A stretch of 64,000 nt of DNA from Opitutaceae bacterium. GTDB taxonomy: Bacteria > Verrucomicrobiota > Verrucomicrobiia > Opitutales > Opitutaceae. Of this stretch, positions 56,426-64,000 are shown one piece after another. Where the stretch lies: the NCBI GenBank assembly GCA_024233285.1, contig JACKPU010000005.1, forward strand, positions 199,545 to 263,544. Direction: 5' to 3'. Each line of letters begins with the position of its first letter. Position 1 is the first letter of the stretch. The position numbers and the translations under genes were made by a program. The notes under the pieces were generated by a model. It saw only the letters and a program-made list of their open reading frames with translations, had not been told where the DNA came from and made no database searches.

Positions 56426-57469
56426 ATGGCCGAGACTCCGAAAGCCCCGGTTTGGGAACAACGCTGGCACCCCCTCCGCGAGGAATGGGTGCTTTACACC
56501 GCGCATCGCGGCGGTCGCCCATGGATTGGGGATACGCACCGCGCCGCCGAAATCACGCCGCCGGCCTACGATCCAACCTGTGCGCTGTGTCCGGGAAACA
56601 AACGCGTGCAGGGCGCGAACCCCGCCTACACCGGGGTTTACTGGTTTACCAACGACCTGCCTTGCTTTGGCAGCGAAACGACCTCGGCCGGCGATGAATT
56701 CTATGAAACGAAAGCCGCGGAGGGCACGGCCGAGGTCGTGTGTTACAGCCCGGACCACGGCAAGACCTTCGTTGATTTGACCGATGAAGAATGTGCGGCC
56801 GTGGTGGCACTATGGACCGAGCGCTACCGCGAGCTCGGCGCGCGGCCGGAGGTGGACCATGTTTTGATTTTTGAAAACAAAGGCTCGCTGGTCGGCACCT
56901 CGAACCCGCATCCGCACTGCCAGATTTACGCGGGTAACATGATTTACGGTCACACTGCGCGCGAGGTGGAGAGCGGCCGCAAGTATCACGCCGCGACCGG
57001 CGGATTCATCGGTCAGGAGATCCTGCGGCGCGAACTGGCCGGCCCGCGCTTGATCGCGCAGAACGACTCGTTCGTCGCCTGCGTGCCGTGGTTCGCGCGC
57101 TACGCCTACGAAGTGTATATCCTGCCGCGCCGTCAGGTGGCCTCGCTCGCCGAACTCACCCCCGCCGAGCAACGCGCGCTGGGATTGATGATTCGCGAGG
57201 TGACCACACGCTACGACAATCTCTGGCAGATGCCCATGCCCTACGTGATGGCGATTCACCAGGCGCCGACCGATGGCGGTGATCACAGGATGTATCCGTT
57301 CCATCTGGAATTTCATCCGCCCTTGCGCAAACCCGACACGCTGAAATACCTCGCCGGCCCCGAAGTCGGCGGCGGCTCAATGACCAACGAGTCCGACCCC
57401 GACGAAAAAGCCGCCGAGCTGAAAGCCGTGCCATCGGTGCATTACAAACGAAATCAAATTCCTAACTGA
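56426..57469 (+). CDS. galT: Galactose-1-phosphate uridylyltransferase-type protein
   Basis: GalT exchanges UMP between UDP-glucose and a sugar 1-phosphate. The protein (347 aa) has the nucleophile in NPHPHCQIYAG (His near residue 163), zinc cysteines in CALCPGNKR, and the family end VYILPRRQVASLAEL followed by IHQAPTDGG. It is the first gene of a five-gene run with a GHMP kinase that does not look like galactokinase, so the true sugar phosphate may not be galactose. Confidence 0.9.
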   Translation: MAETPKAPVWEQRWHPLREEWVLYTAHRGGRPWIGDTHRAAEITPPAYDPTCALCPGNKRVQGANPAYTGVYWFTNDLPCFGSETTSAGDEFYETKAAEGTAEVVCYSPDHGKTFVDLTDEECAAVVALWTERYRELGARPEVDHVLIFENKGSLVGTSNPHPHCQIYAGNMIYGHTAREVESGRKYHAATGGFIGQEILRRELAGPRLIAQNDSFVACVPWFARYAYEVYILPRRQVASLAELTPAEQRALGLMIREVTTRYDNLWQMPMPYVMAIHQAPTDGGDHRMYPFHLEFHPPLRKPDTLKYLAGPEVGGGSMTNESDPDEKAAELKAVPSVHYKRNQIPN

Positions 57470-57473
57470 AAAA

Positions 57474-57563
57474 TTAACCATGGATGAACACAGATAGACA
57501 CAGATCCAGAAGATTGGGTGTCAGGGTTTATATCCGTGTGAATCTGTGTTCATCTGTGGTTAA
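57474..57563. repeat. Long inverted repeat between galT and the IMPase-like gene
   Basis: Two 32-nt arms (57474-57505 and 57532-57563) match each other inverted with a few mismatches. Each contains GATGAACACAGAT-type text, and TTAACC ends. This resembles an AT-rich family (AACCACAGATGAACACGG-type) recurring in Opitutaceae intergenic DNA. It may fold as a long hairpin in the transcript and lower expression of the downstream genes. Confidence 0.7.
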
Positions 57564-57571
57564 AATCCCGC

Positions 57572-58585
57572 TTGTCTAAATCTGTGAAGCCCAACCTCGA
57601 ATCCGCCCGTAAACTGCTCTGCGCCTTGCAGGATCACATTCGCGACACGCTGGTGGCGGCGCGCGCGAAAAGCGCGGCGTCCTTCGCGAAGATCGCCGCC
57701 GTGACTGCGGCGGATACGATTTACCAAGTCGACAAGATCACCGAGGACGCGATCTTTGCGTGGTTCGAAGCGCACTGGCCGAAAAAGTGGCCCGTGCAAC
57801 TCGTGATGGAAGGCATTGAAGACGACGAGGCGGTGACTTTCCCCCGCGGCACGCCGGTGGCCAAGACGATCTGGAAATGCATCATGGACCCGATCGACGG
57901 GACGCGAAACCTGATGTATGACAAGCGGAGCGCTTGGGCGCTGGCCGCGATCGCCCCGCAACGCGGGGCCAGAAACACGCTGGCCGACATCACGGTGGCC
58001 GCGATGACGGAACTCTCCACCAGCAAGATGTGGCGCAGCGATCAGCTCAGCGCCGTGCGTGGGCAGGGCGTGGTCGCGCGCTCGTTTGATCTTCGCGACC
58101 GCAAGTGGTCGAAGCTGAAGCTGCAGCCGTCACGCGCGACGGATTTCGAGCACGGCTTCGCGTCAATCGCGCGGTTCTTTCCCGAGGGCAAGGAGCTGCT
58201 CGGTCGCATCGAGGAAGGGTTGTGGCGCGAGCTCGGCCTCCTTGGCAAACGCGGCGGCCAGCTCGTGTTTGACGACCAATACATTTCCACCGGCGGGCAG
58301 GTCTATGAGTTGCTCATCGGTCACGATCGCATGCTCGGCGACATTCGTCCGCCGGTTTATGCCAAACTCGGATTCGGCAACGCCTCGCTGTGCTGCCATC
58401 CCTACGACATCTGCACGGCGCTGATTTTGCAGGAAGCGGGAGGTGTGATCGAAATGCCGGACGGCAAACCGCTGCGCGCCCCGCTCGATACCACGACGCC
58501 CGTGGCGTGGATGGGTTATGCCAATCCGACTTTGGCGAAAAAGATCCGTCCCATTCTCAAACGCCTCCTGAAGGAGCATTGCTGA
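57572..58585 (+). CDS. Inositol monophosphatase-family protein
   Basis: The protein (337 aa) is related to FIG superfamily phosphatases: metal ligands in MDPIDGTRN (near residue 110) and CCHPYDICTALILQEAGG (near 275), with the acidic LVMEGIEDDE before them. Members dephosphorylate inositol phosphates, fructose bisphosphate or PAP. It starts at TTG 57572 (or GTG 57584), in the region just after the inverted repeat. It is followed by the GHMP kinase after 2 bp. Confidence 0.8.
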   Translation: MSKSVKPNLESARKLLCALQDHIRDTLVAARAKSAASFAKIAAVTAADTIYQVDKITEDAIFAWFEAHWPKKWPVQLVMEGIEDDEAVTFPRGTPVAKTIWKCIMDPIDGTRNLMYDKRSAWALAAIAPQRGARNTLADITVAAMTELSTSKMWRSDQLSAVRGQGVVARSFDLRDRKWSKLKLQPSRATDFEHGFASIARFFPEGKELLGRIEEGLWRELGLLGKRGGQLVFDDQYISTGGQVYELLIGHDRMLGDIRPPVYAKLGFGNASLCCHPYDICTALILQEAGGVIEMPDGKPLRAPLDTTTPVAWMGYANPTLAKKIRPILKRLLKEHC

Positions 58586-58587
58586 TC

Positions 58588-59763
58588 ATGGCCCGCGTCA
58601 CAGGAGAAGCCCCCGGCCGGCTGGATTTTATGGGTGGGGTCGCCGATTACAGCGGTGCGCTCGTCTTGGAAATGCCGCTCAAGGTGACCACCCGCGTGAC
58701 GATCACAGAAACGGCGTCGCCGGAATTTGTATTCGTGAGCAAGGCTGAGGGCTGCAGCACGCTGGCGCCCGGCACCGATCCGCAGGACGCGCCGAAATGG
58801 GTGCGCTATCCCTATGGTTGTCTCTGGCTGTTTTCCGCGGCGCAACGCTGGCGGCCGCGCGGCGGATTGAAATTTGAAATCGCGTCGCGTGTGCCCGAAT
58901 CGATGGGCGTGAGCAGCAGCGCCGCGCTCGAGGTGGCGACACTGCGGGCTTTGGAAAAGCTTTCCGGCAAGACTTTTGCCGGCACGAAACTCGCGCGCCT
59001 GGCGCAACGGGCGGAAAACGAAATCGTGGGTGCGCCGTGCGGCTTGATGGATCAACTCGCCTCGGCCTACGGCGTGCGCGGCGCGCTGCTGCCGATTCTG
59101 TGCCGTCCGGACCTGCTGGGCGAGCCGGTGAAACTGCCGGCCGGGGTGATGGCGGTGGGCTGGCCGAGCGGGGTGAAGCATGCGGTGTCGGATTCGCCGT
59201 ATGCGACGGCCCGCGCCGGCGCTTTCATGGGCCGCAAACTGATCGAGCACGGCACCGGGCGAAAACTCAACCATGCGGCGGAGCTGACGCCGTCGGCAGT
59301 GCGTTCGCTTTCAACCGACATTCTGCCGGATGTGATTACCGGCCGCGCGTTTCTCCAGCGCTGCGGTGGGGTGGACGATGCGCTCACGAAGATCGAGGCG
59401 CGGCGAAAGTATGCGGTGCGGGCGGCCGTGAGTTTTCCGGTCGAGGAGAATCACCGCGCGGAGCTCGCGGTCGCGCTGTTGCGCGGGATCAATCAGCGCA
59501 ACCGGGCGGATGCGCTCGGCGCGTTGGGTGAGCTGCTTTATCAATCCCATGCCGGTTACTCTTCGATCGGCTTGGGCTGTCCAGAGACCGATGAGATGGT
59601 CGAAGGCGTCCGCAAGCTGGGCGTGGCGCGCGGCTTTTATGGTGCCCGCGTCAGCGGCGGCGGAAGCGGCGGCACGGTGGTTGTGCTGTTGCGCCGCGAG
59701 GCCTTGCCGGTGCTGCGGCAACTGGCCCGGCGCTTGAAACGGCCGGATACTTTCATCAATTGA
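58588..59763 (+). CDS. GHMP kinase, L-arabinokinase/galactokinase-like
   Basis: A GHMP-fold sugar kinase (391 aa). The N-terminal substrate motif reads APGRLDFMGGVADYSGALVLEMPL, whereas galactokinases have GEHTDY. The MGG-x-ADYSG form is what I recall from plant L-arabinokinase (ARA1). The ATP loop is PESMGVSSSAALEVATLRALE and the C-terminal motif SGGGSGGTVVVLL. It should make a sugar 1-phosphate for GalT-type use. It starts 2 bp after the IMPase stop. Confidence 0.8.
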   Translation: MARVTGEAPGRLDFMGGVADYSGALVLEMPLKVTTRVTITETASPEFVFVSKAEGCSTLAPGTDPQDAPKWVRYPYGCLWLFSAAQRWRPRGGLKFEIASRVPESMGVSSSAALEVATLRALEKLSGKTFAGTKLARLAQRAENEIVGAPCGLMDQLASAYGVRGALLPILCRPDLLGEPVKLPAGVMAVGWPSGVKHAVSDSPYATARAGAFMGRKLIEHGTGRKLNHAAELTPSAVRSLSTDILPDVITGRAFLQRCGGVDDALTKIEARRKYAVRAAVSFPVEENHRAELAVALLRGINQRNRADALGALGELLYQSHAGYSSIGLGCPETDEMVEGVRKLGVARGFYGARVSGGGSGGTVVVLLRREALPVLRQLARRLKRPDTFIN

Positions 59764-59773
59764 CTGCTCCCAT

Positions 59774-60700
59774 ATGACTATCATCGGCGTGGATATTGGC
59801 GGCACCAAGTGCGCGCTCAGTGTGCCCGAGGGCACCGACAAGGTGCGGGAAGTGGCGCGCTTCAATACGACCGACGTCCACGGCACGCTTGATCGGATTT
59901 ATGCGGAAATCCGCAAACTCGGCCCCACGCCCGACGTCGTGTTCGGAGTTTCGTGCGGCGGTCCGCTCGATTCGAAGCAAGGCCTGATTCTTTCGCCGCC
60001 GAATCTGCCAGGCTGGGATCGCATCGCGATTTGCGACGAACTGGTGAAGCGTTTCGGCGGCCGCGCGTTCCTCATGAACGACGCCAACGCCTGTGCGCTG
60101 GCGGAATGGCAGTTCGGCGCCGGGCGCGGCTGCCAGAGCATGATGTTTCTGACCATGGGCACGGGCATGGGCGCGGGTTTGATTCTCGACGGCCGGCTCT
60201 ACGAGGGTGCGTCAGGCAACGCCGGCGAAGTCGGCCACGTGCGGCTCAGTGCCGACGGTCCGGTGGGATTCAACAAGGCCGGCTCGTTCGAGGGCTGGTG
60301 TTCGGGCGGCGGCATTGCGCAGATTGCGAAACGGCGCGTCCCGGCGTTTGGCGGACAGTCGCTCCTGCAAAATCTTGCCCCCGCGGAATTGACGGCGCGG
60401 GCCGTTGGCGAAGCGGCCGCGGCGGGCGATGCGCTGGCGCTTTCGATCTGGGGCGAGGTTGGTGAAAAGCTGGGCGAGGCCCTGGCGATTTTCATCGATC
60501 TGGTGAATCCCGAGCGTGTCGTGATCGGCAGCATTTACCAGCGGTGTGAAAAATTCATCGCGCCGGCGATGAAGGCCGTGATCAACCGTGAGGCGCTGCC
60601 GGACAGCGCGCGCGATTGCGAGGTGCGGCCGGCCGAGCTGGGCGACGAGATCGGCAGTTATGCCGCGGTCGCAATTGCGCGCTACCACGCGGCGCGCTGA
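59774..60700 (+). CDS. ROK-family sugar kinase without the zinc motif
   Basis: The 308-residue protein has the ATPase motif GVDIGGTKCALSV at the N terminus, the catalytic Asp in LMNDANACALAEW, and GTGMGAGLILDGRLYEGASGNAGEVGHVRL. The CxCGxxGCxE zinc motif of glucokinase/NagC-type ROK proteins is replaced by KAGSFEGWCSGGG. No DNA-binding domain is present, so it is a kinase. It follows the GHMP kinase by 10 bp; its sugar may be glucose, N-acetylmannosamine or another hexose. Confidence 0.85.
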   Translation: MTIIGVDIGGTKCALSVPEGTDKVREVARFNTTDVHGTLDRIYAEIRKLGPTPDVVFGVSCGGPLDSKQGLILSPPNLPGWDRIAICDELVKRFGGRAFLMNDANACALAEWQFGAGRGCQSMMFLTMGTGMGAGLILDGRLYEGASGNAGEVGHVRLSADGPVGFNKAGSFEGWCSGGGIAQIAKRRVPAFGGQSLLQNLAPAELTARAVGEAAAAGDALALSIWGEVGEKLGEALAIFIDLVNPERVVIGSIYQRCEKFIAPAMKAVINREALPDSARDCEVRPAELGDEIGSYAAVAIARYHAAR

Positions 60701-60704
60701 TTTT

Positions 60705-62666
60705 ATGTCCATTCCATCGCCTCAAGCCTTGCGCCGGGGTCTTTTGTTTGATGCCGCGGATCACGCGCGGATCCGCGCGAACACGCAGCATCCGCGCTTT
60801 GCCGCGTTCTGGGCCGAGCAAAAGGCGGCCGACGTCACCGCGGCGGAAAAATTCCTGCGCGAGGAGCTCCGGCTGACGAACCATCCGCTGCATCTGCTCA
60901 AGGCGCAGCAGATCCTCGAACGCGCGGCGTTTCTCTACTGGGTGGAGCGTGATCCCGCGCAACTGGCGCTCGCCAAACTCGCGATGCGGCGGATGTGCGA
61001 TTTCCCCGAGTGGGACAGTTTCATGGAAGGCGGCCGGCAGATCCTCGGCCTGCAACGCGCGACGGAAGGCTCGGTGGCGTTGCTGCTGGCGTTGGATTGT
61101 CTGGGCGATGCGTTGACCGCGGAAGAAGTGGCGGAGGTGGAGGATAACGTGCTGCGCAAAGGCATCCCGGCGTGCTACGCCACGGTTTACGGCCTCAAGT
61201 ATCCCGATCGCGTGCAGGGCTGGACTTGGAGTCCGCGCAGCGAAGTGGATGAATTCCGGCACCTGAGCCTGCAACGCTGGCCGCTGATTCTCAATGCGAC
61301 GAATCTCAAGATGGTTCCGACCGCGTGTCTCGGCATTGCTGCGTGTCGGTTTATCGGTCGGAACGCCGAGGCCGAAGGCTGGCTGGAACTGGCGCGCTCC
61401 AGCGCGAAATCGTTCGCCACGATGTTTGGCAGCGACGGGTGCTACGACGAAGGCGTGAGTTACTGGGGCTATACGATCCTGTATCTCGCTTTGTTCGCCG
61501 AGGTCCTGTGGCGCACGCAAGGAATCGACGAACGCAACCTGATCAACTTCTCCGGTTCGGTGCGCTGTGCGTTGAGCCAGACCATGCCGACGCGCGACAG
61601 CGGACGGAAGGTGCAGGACTTCACGCATATCAAGGGCTGGACCATGCCGATGCCGAAGTGGCAGGACGACGTGGTCAACCACGGCGATTCAAATCACGGC
61701 GTGGAGGTTTCGGTGGCGGCGTGGATCGCGCGCACGCATCACGATCCGCTCGCCCAGTATGTCGTCAACGAGATCGGCGCGGTGAAGCATCTTTACGGTC
61801 TGATCTGGTATGACGCGGCGTTGCCGGCGGCGAAACCCGGCGTCGAGCTGAACGACATTCGCATGCGCAACGACATCGTGATCTCGCGCACGGGTTGGGG
61901 CGTGGACGACAACCTCGTGGCCCTGCGCAGCGGCGGTCCCGCCAATCACGAACACGCCGATCGCAACAGCGTCATCTTCAAAGCCTACGGAGAGCGCCTG
62001 CTGCACGATCCCTATCGCGCGGCCTATGTTAACCAGCAGCCCCGCTGGGCGCTGCGTCAGACCGAGGCGCACACCGCGGTGCTGATCAATGGCCAAGGGC
62101 ACCAGTATCACGACGGCAGTGAGGGCACGAACGCCTCGTGGGCGTTTGCCAAGGTGATCGACTACGCGACCGGCCCCGAATGGATGCGGGTGACGAGCGA
62201 TGCGACCGACGCCTATCAACTCGTCAATCCCGACGTGACCGGTGTCCGGCGCACGCTGGTGTTTCTCAAACCCGATGTGCTCATCATTCGCGATGTGGTG
62301 GAAGCGGCCAAGCCGATCACGGTGGAAGCACGCTTCCAGATCAATCATGAGGACGCGGCGGGAGCGGTGCGTGCAAGCGGCTCCGAATTTGCAATCACCC
62401 GGCCCCACGCCTCGTTGCGGGCCCGCGCGTTCGCTCGCGGAGATATCACCGTGGACACGGGCCAACTGGCGCTGGCGCCGCAGGACGGTGTGCAACCCTT
62501 CGGTCGCGTGACCAGTGCAGCGGCGACCCACCACGACATCATCACCGTCTGCACCGCGGCGCCCACCGGGGCTCTGCATGGGGATATCACCCCGGAGCCG
62601 AACGGTCGATCGGACTGGATTATCCGCGGTGAACATTGCGGACGGGTTGTAGTATTTTCTCTATAA
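60705..62666 (+). CDS. Heparinase II/III-like protein
   Basis: From the ATG at 60705 the protein (653 aa) matches the other minus-strand heparinase over its length: GGPANHEHADRNSVIFKAYGERLLHDP near residue 413, AHTAVLINGQGHQYHDGSEGTNAS, and the end with VTSAAATHHDIITVCTAAPTGALHGD. It has the helical N-terminal and beta C-terminal architecture of the family. No signal peptide. It begins 5 bp after the ROK gene and closes the galT cluster. Confidence 0.8.
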   Translation: MSIPSPQALRRGLLFDAADHARIRANTQHPRFAAFWAEQKAADVTAAEKFLREELRLTNHPLHLLKAQQILERAAFLYWVERDPAQLALAKLAMRRMCDFPEWDSFMEGGRQILGLQRATEGSVALLLALDCLGDALTAEEVAEVEDNVLRKGIPACYATVYGLKYPDRVQGWTWSPRSEVDEFRHLSLQRWPLILNATNLKMVPTACLGIAACRFIGRNAEAEGWLELARSSAKSFATMFGSDGCYDEGVSYWGYTILYLALFAEVLWRTQGIDERNLINFSGSVRCALSQTMPTRDSGRKVQDFTHIKGWTMPMPKWQDDVVNHGDSNHGVEVSVAAWIARTHHDPLAQYVVNEIGAVKHLYGLIWYDAALPAAKPGVELNDIRMRNDIVISRTGWGVDDNLVALRSGGPANHEHADRNSVIFKAYGERLLHDPYRAAYVNQQPRWALRQTEAHTAVLINGQGHQYHDGSEGTNASWAFAKVIDYATGPEWMRVTSDATDAYQLVNPDVTGVRRTLVFLKPDVLIIRDVVEAAKPITVEARFQINHEDAAGAVRASGSEFAITRPHASLRARAFARGDITVDTGQLALAPQDGVQPFGRVTSAAATHHDIITVCTAAPTGALHGDITPEPNGRSDWIIRGEHCGRVVVFSL

Positions 62667-62684
62667 TCCCGACCCGGGGCGCAG

Positions 62685-62703
62685 CGGATATATAATATAT
62701 CCG
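62685..62703. promoter_or_regulatory. Palindrome containing a perfect -10 box
   Basis: CGGATATAT A ATATATCCG is a perfect 9-bp inverted repeat around one A, with TATAAT at 62691-62696 inside it. It lies 44 bp before the start of the GAF/PAS protein. No convincing -35 box precedes it at the right distance. A repressor bound here would block the promoter directly. Confidence 0.5.
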
Positions 62704-62746
62704 TTAAAGATTGTCAGTTAGGGGAGTGCGGGCATCAAATGTGAAC

Positions 62747-64000
62747 ATGAGGGCTCCCACACCAGACAATGAGGGGGATCGGCAGCAGGCGTTGTTGGAC
62801 TATGATATTTTGGATACGCCGCCGGAGCCCGATTTTGACGACATCGCTGAATTGGCGGCGCAAATTTGCCGGGTGCCCATTGCATTGATCACGTTGATCG
62901 ACCGCGACCGGCAGTGGTTCAAGGCCAAGGTTGGCATGGCGGATGACGAGACTCCGCGCGAGCATGCCTTTTGTGCGCATGCGATCAATCGTCCGCGGGA
63001 ACTGCTGGTCGTCACCGATGCCACCAAGGACGAGCGGTTCGCCGACAACCCCTACGTGACCGAGCCCAATGGCATTCGCTTCTATGCCGGGGCGCCGTTG
63101 GTGACGCCGAAGGGTCATGCGCTGGGCACGCTTTGTGTGATTGATCGCGTGCCGCGTGAGTTGGAGCGGGCGCAACTGCGCGCGCTGGAAGTCTTGAGCA
63201 GGCATGTCATGACGCAATTGCGTCTGCGCCGCCAACTACACCAGCGGGAGCAGATAGAAGCCGAGTTACGCCACAGTGAAAATGAGCAGCGCGAGCTCAG
63301 CGCCCGTTTGCAGGAGCAAAAGGCGCGATTATTGGAAGCGCAGGAAGTGGCCACGCTGGGCAGTTGGGAAACCGATTTGAGCACTTTCGAGGTTGGCTGG
63401 TCCGAACAGACGCATCGCATTTTTGAAACCGACCCGGAAAGATTTACGCCTTCACACGCGGCGTTTCTGGCCTTGGTGCATGCGGAAGACCGGGTGGCGG
63501 TTGATGATGCGTTTCGAAATTCGCTGAATTTGACCCAGACCTGCCGGGTGCAGCACCGGATCGTGACCTTGGATGGGAAAATCAAGCATGTGGAGGAACG
63601 TTGGCGGATCTATTGCGATGCAGACGAGCGACCGGTGCGGGCGGTGGGGACTTGCCGGGACATCACGGCGCGCCGCATGCTGGAGGATGAGAATCGCAAG
63701 TTGGTGCGCAATTTGAACGAGCGCATCAAGGAGTTGCAGGCGCTATACAGCGCGGCCGAATTGTTGCGGAGCGACAACCGGGAGGCGGGCGAAGTGCTGC
63801 GCGAGATCATCGGCATCATTCCCAAGGCCATGAAATATCCCGACGCCACCGAAGTCCTGGCGGCCTACGGCGAAGACACCTGCATGACCGAGGCATTTAG
63901 GGAGACGCCATGGCGATTGACGGCGCGGTTTTCGGCTGGTGGCAAAGCCGGCAGGCTTGAGGTGGTCTACCGGCATGAGCAGCCGCCGGAGGACGAGGGA
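62747..64000 (+). CDS. GAF/PAS signalling protein, 3' end outside window
   Basis: The frame opens at ATG 62747 and stays open to the window end (418 residues). It begins with a GAF domain (LLDYDILDTPPEPDFDDIAELAAQICRVPIALITLIDRDRQWFKAK; AHAFC-like EHAFCAHAINRP; FYAGAPLVTPKGHALGTLCVID), then a coiled coil (residues ~150-200), then a PAS-like domain (LGSWETDLSTFEVGWSEQ, ending VGTCRDIT), and a second coiled coil leading to a further domain. A histidine-kinase or cyclase output is expected beyond the edge; it cannot be seen. Confidence 0.85.
   Translation, partial: MRAPTPDNEGDRQQALLDYDILDTPPEPDFDDIAELAAQICRVPIALITLIDRDRQWFKAKVGMADDETPREHAFCAHAINRPRELLVVTDATKDERFADNPYVTEPNGIRFYAGAPLVTPKGHALGTLCVIDRVPRELERAQLRALEVLSRHVMTQLRLRRQLHQREQIEAELRHSENEQRELSARLQEQKARLLEAQEVATLGSWETDLSTFEVGWSEQTHRIFETDPERFTPSHAAFLALVHAEDRVAVDDAFRNSLNLTQTCRVQHRIVTLDGKIKHVEERWRIYCDADERPVRAVGTCRDITARRMLEDENRKLVRNLNERIKELQALYSAAELLRSDNREAGEVLREIIGIIPKAMKYPDATEVLAAYGEDTCMTEAFRETPWRLTARFSAGGKAGRLEVVYRHEQPPEDEG

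Noticed and set aside
55168..56697. Long plus-strand frame across the YcaQ-type gene and galT start
   Set aside because: It conflicts with two supported genes and has no recognisable sequence.

Overview
The window reads as a chromosomal segment of a free-living Gram-negative bacterium, most likely a member of Verrucomicrobiota close to Opitutaceae. This is inferred from GC-rich coding with G/C-ending codons, outer-membrane and periplasmic proteins (a TonB-dependent receptor, a MipA-like protein), many polysaccharide-degradation genes (three heparinase-like lyases, a sulfatase, a sialidase-like propeller, a GH43, a GxGYxYP protein, a beta-helix protein, two PhyH oxygenases), and interspersed REP-like repeats. 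No rRNA, tRNA, CRISPR array, prophage or insertion sequence was seen. Coding density is high, and the longest stretch without a gene is about 480 bp (38741-39221).

Layout. 1-6370 (+): truncated PhyH, heparinase-like protein, small exported protein, GxGYxYP protein, and an FKBP isomerase with TPRs. 6345-8091 (-): a GntR/YtrA-type regulator overlapping a citrate/homocitrate-synthase-like DRE-TIM enzyme. 8216-10489 (-): ComB-like phosphatase, VOC, histidine phosphatase, VOC. 10514-14051 (-): EamA transporter, beta-helix protein, TspO. 14109-22100 (-): a tightly coupled five-gene operon (MASE1 hybrid kinase, FAD oxidoreductase, heparinase, TPR protein, solute-binding protein without permeases). 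22164-25305 (-): Na/Pi cotransporter, DUF502, lipoprotein, DUF1328. 25445-35911: sialidase-like protein, M28 peptidase, response regulator, MipA-like protein, sulfatase with a frameshifted tail, two unknown membrane proteins, PhyH, GH43, a DUF1826-like protein and QueH. 35973-40118: an unknown propeller protein, a CNNM/CorC protein flanked by two direct REP-pair elements, and an AT-richer BRCT gene. 40246-53300: S9 peptidase, then a methionine/cobalamin block (split metH, BtuB-like receptor, thioredoxin, metY), a secreted agmatine-deiminase-like protein and ilvA. 53297-56316 (-): recQ and a YcaQ-type glycosylase. 56426-62666 (+): galT, IMPase-family protein, arabinokinase-like GHMP kinase, ROK kinase, heparinase. 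62747-end (+): a GAF/PAS signalling protein cut by the window edge.

How the genes fit together. Much of the window serves uptake and breakdown of acidic or sulfated glycans. Two clusters each hold a related heparinase-type protein. One starts with its own sensor kinase and ends with a solute-binding protein. The other holds sugar-1-phosphate metabolism (GalT plus an L-arabinokinase-like kinase and a ROK kinase). A second theme is B12-dependent methionine synthesis: the two halves of MetH overlap by ATGA and diverge from a BtuB-like receptor. All functional calls come from reading motifs by eye. No database search or base-composition calculation was run.
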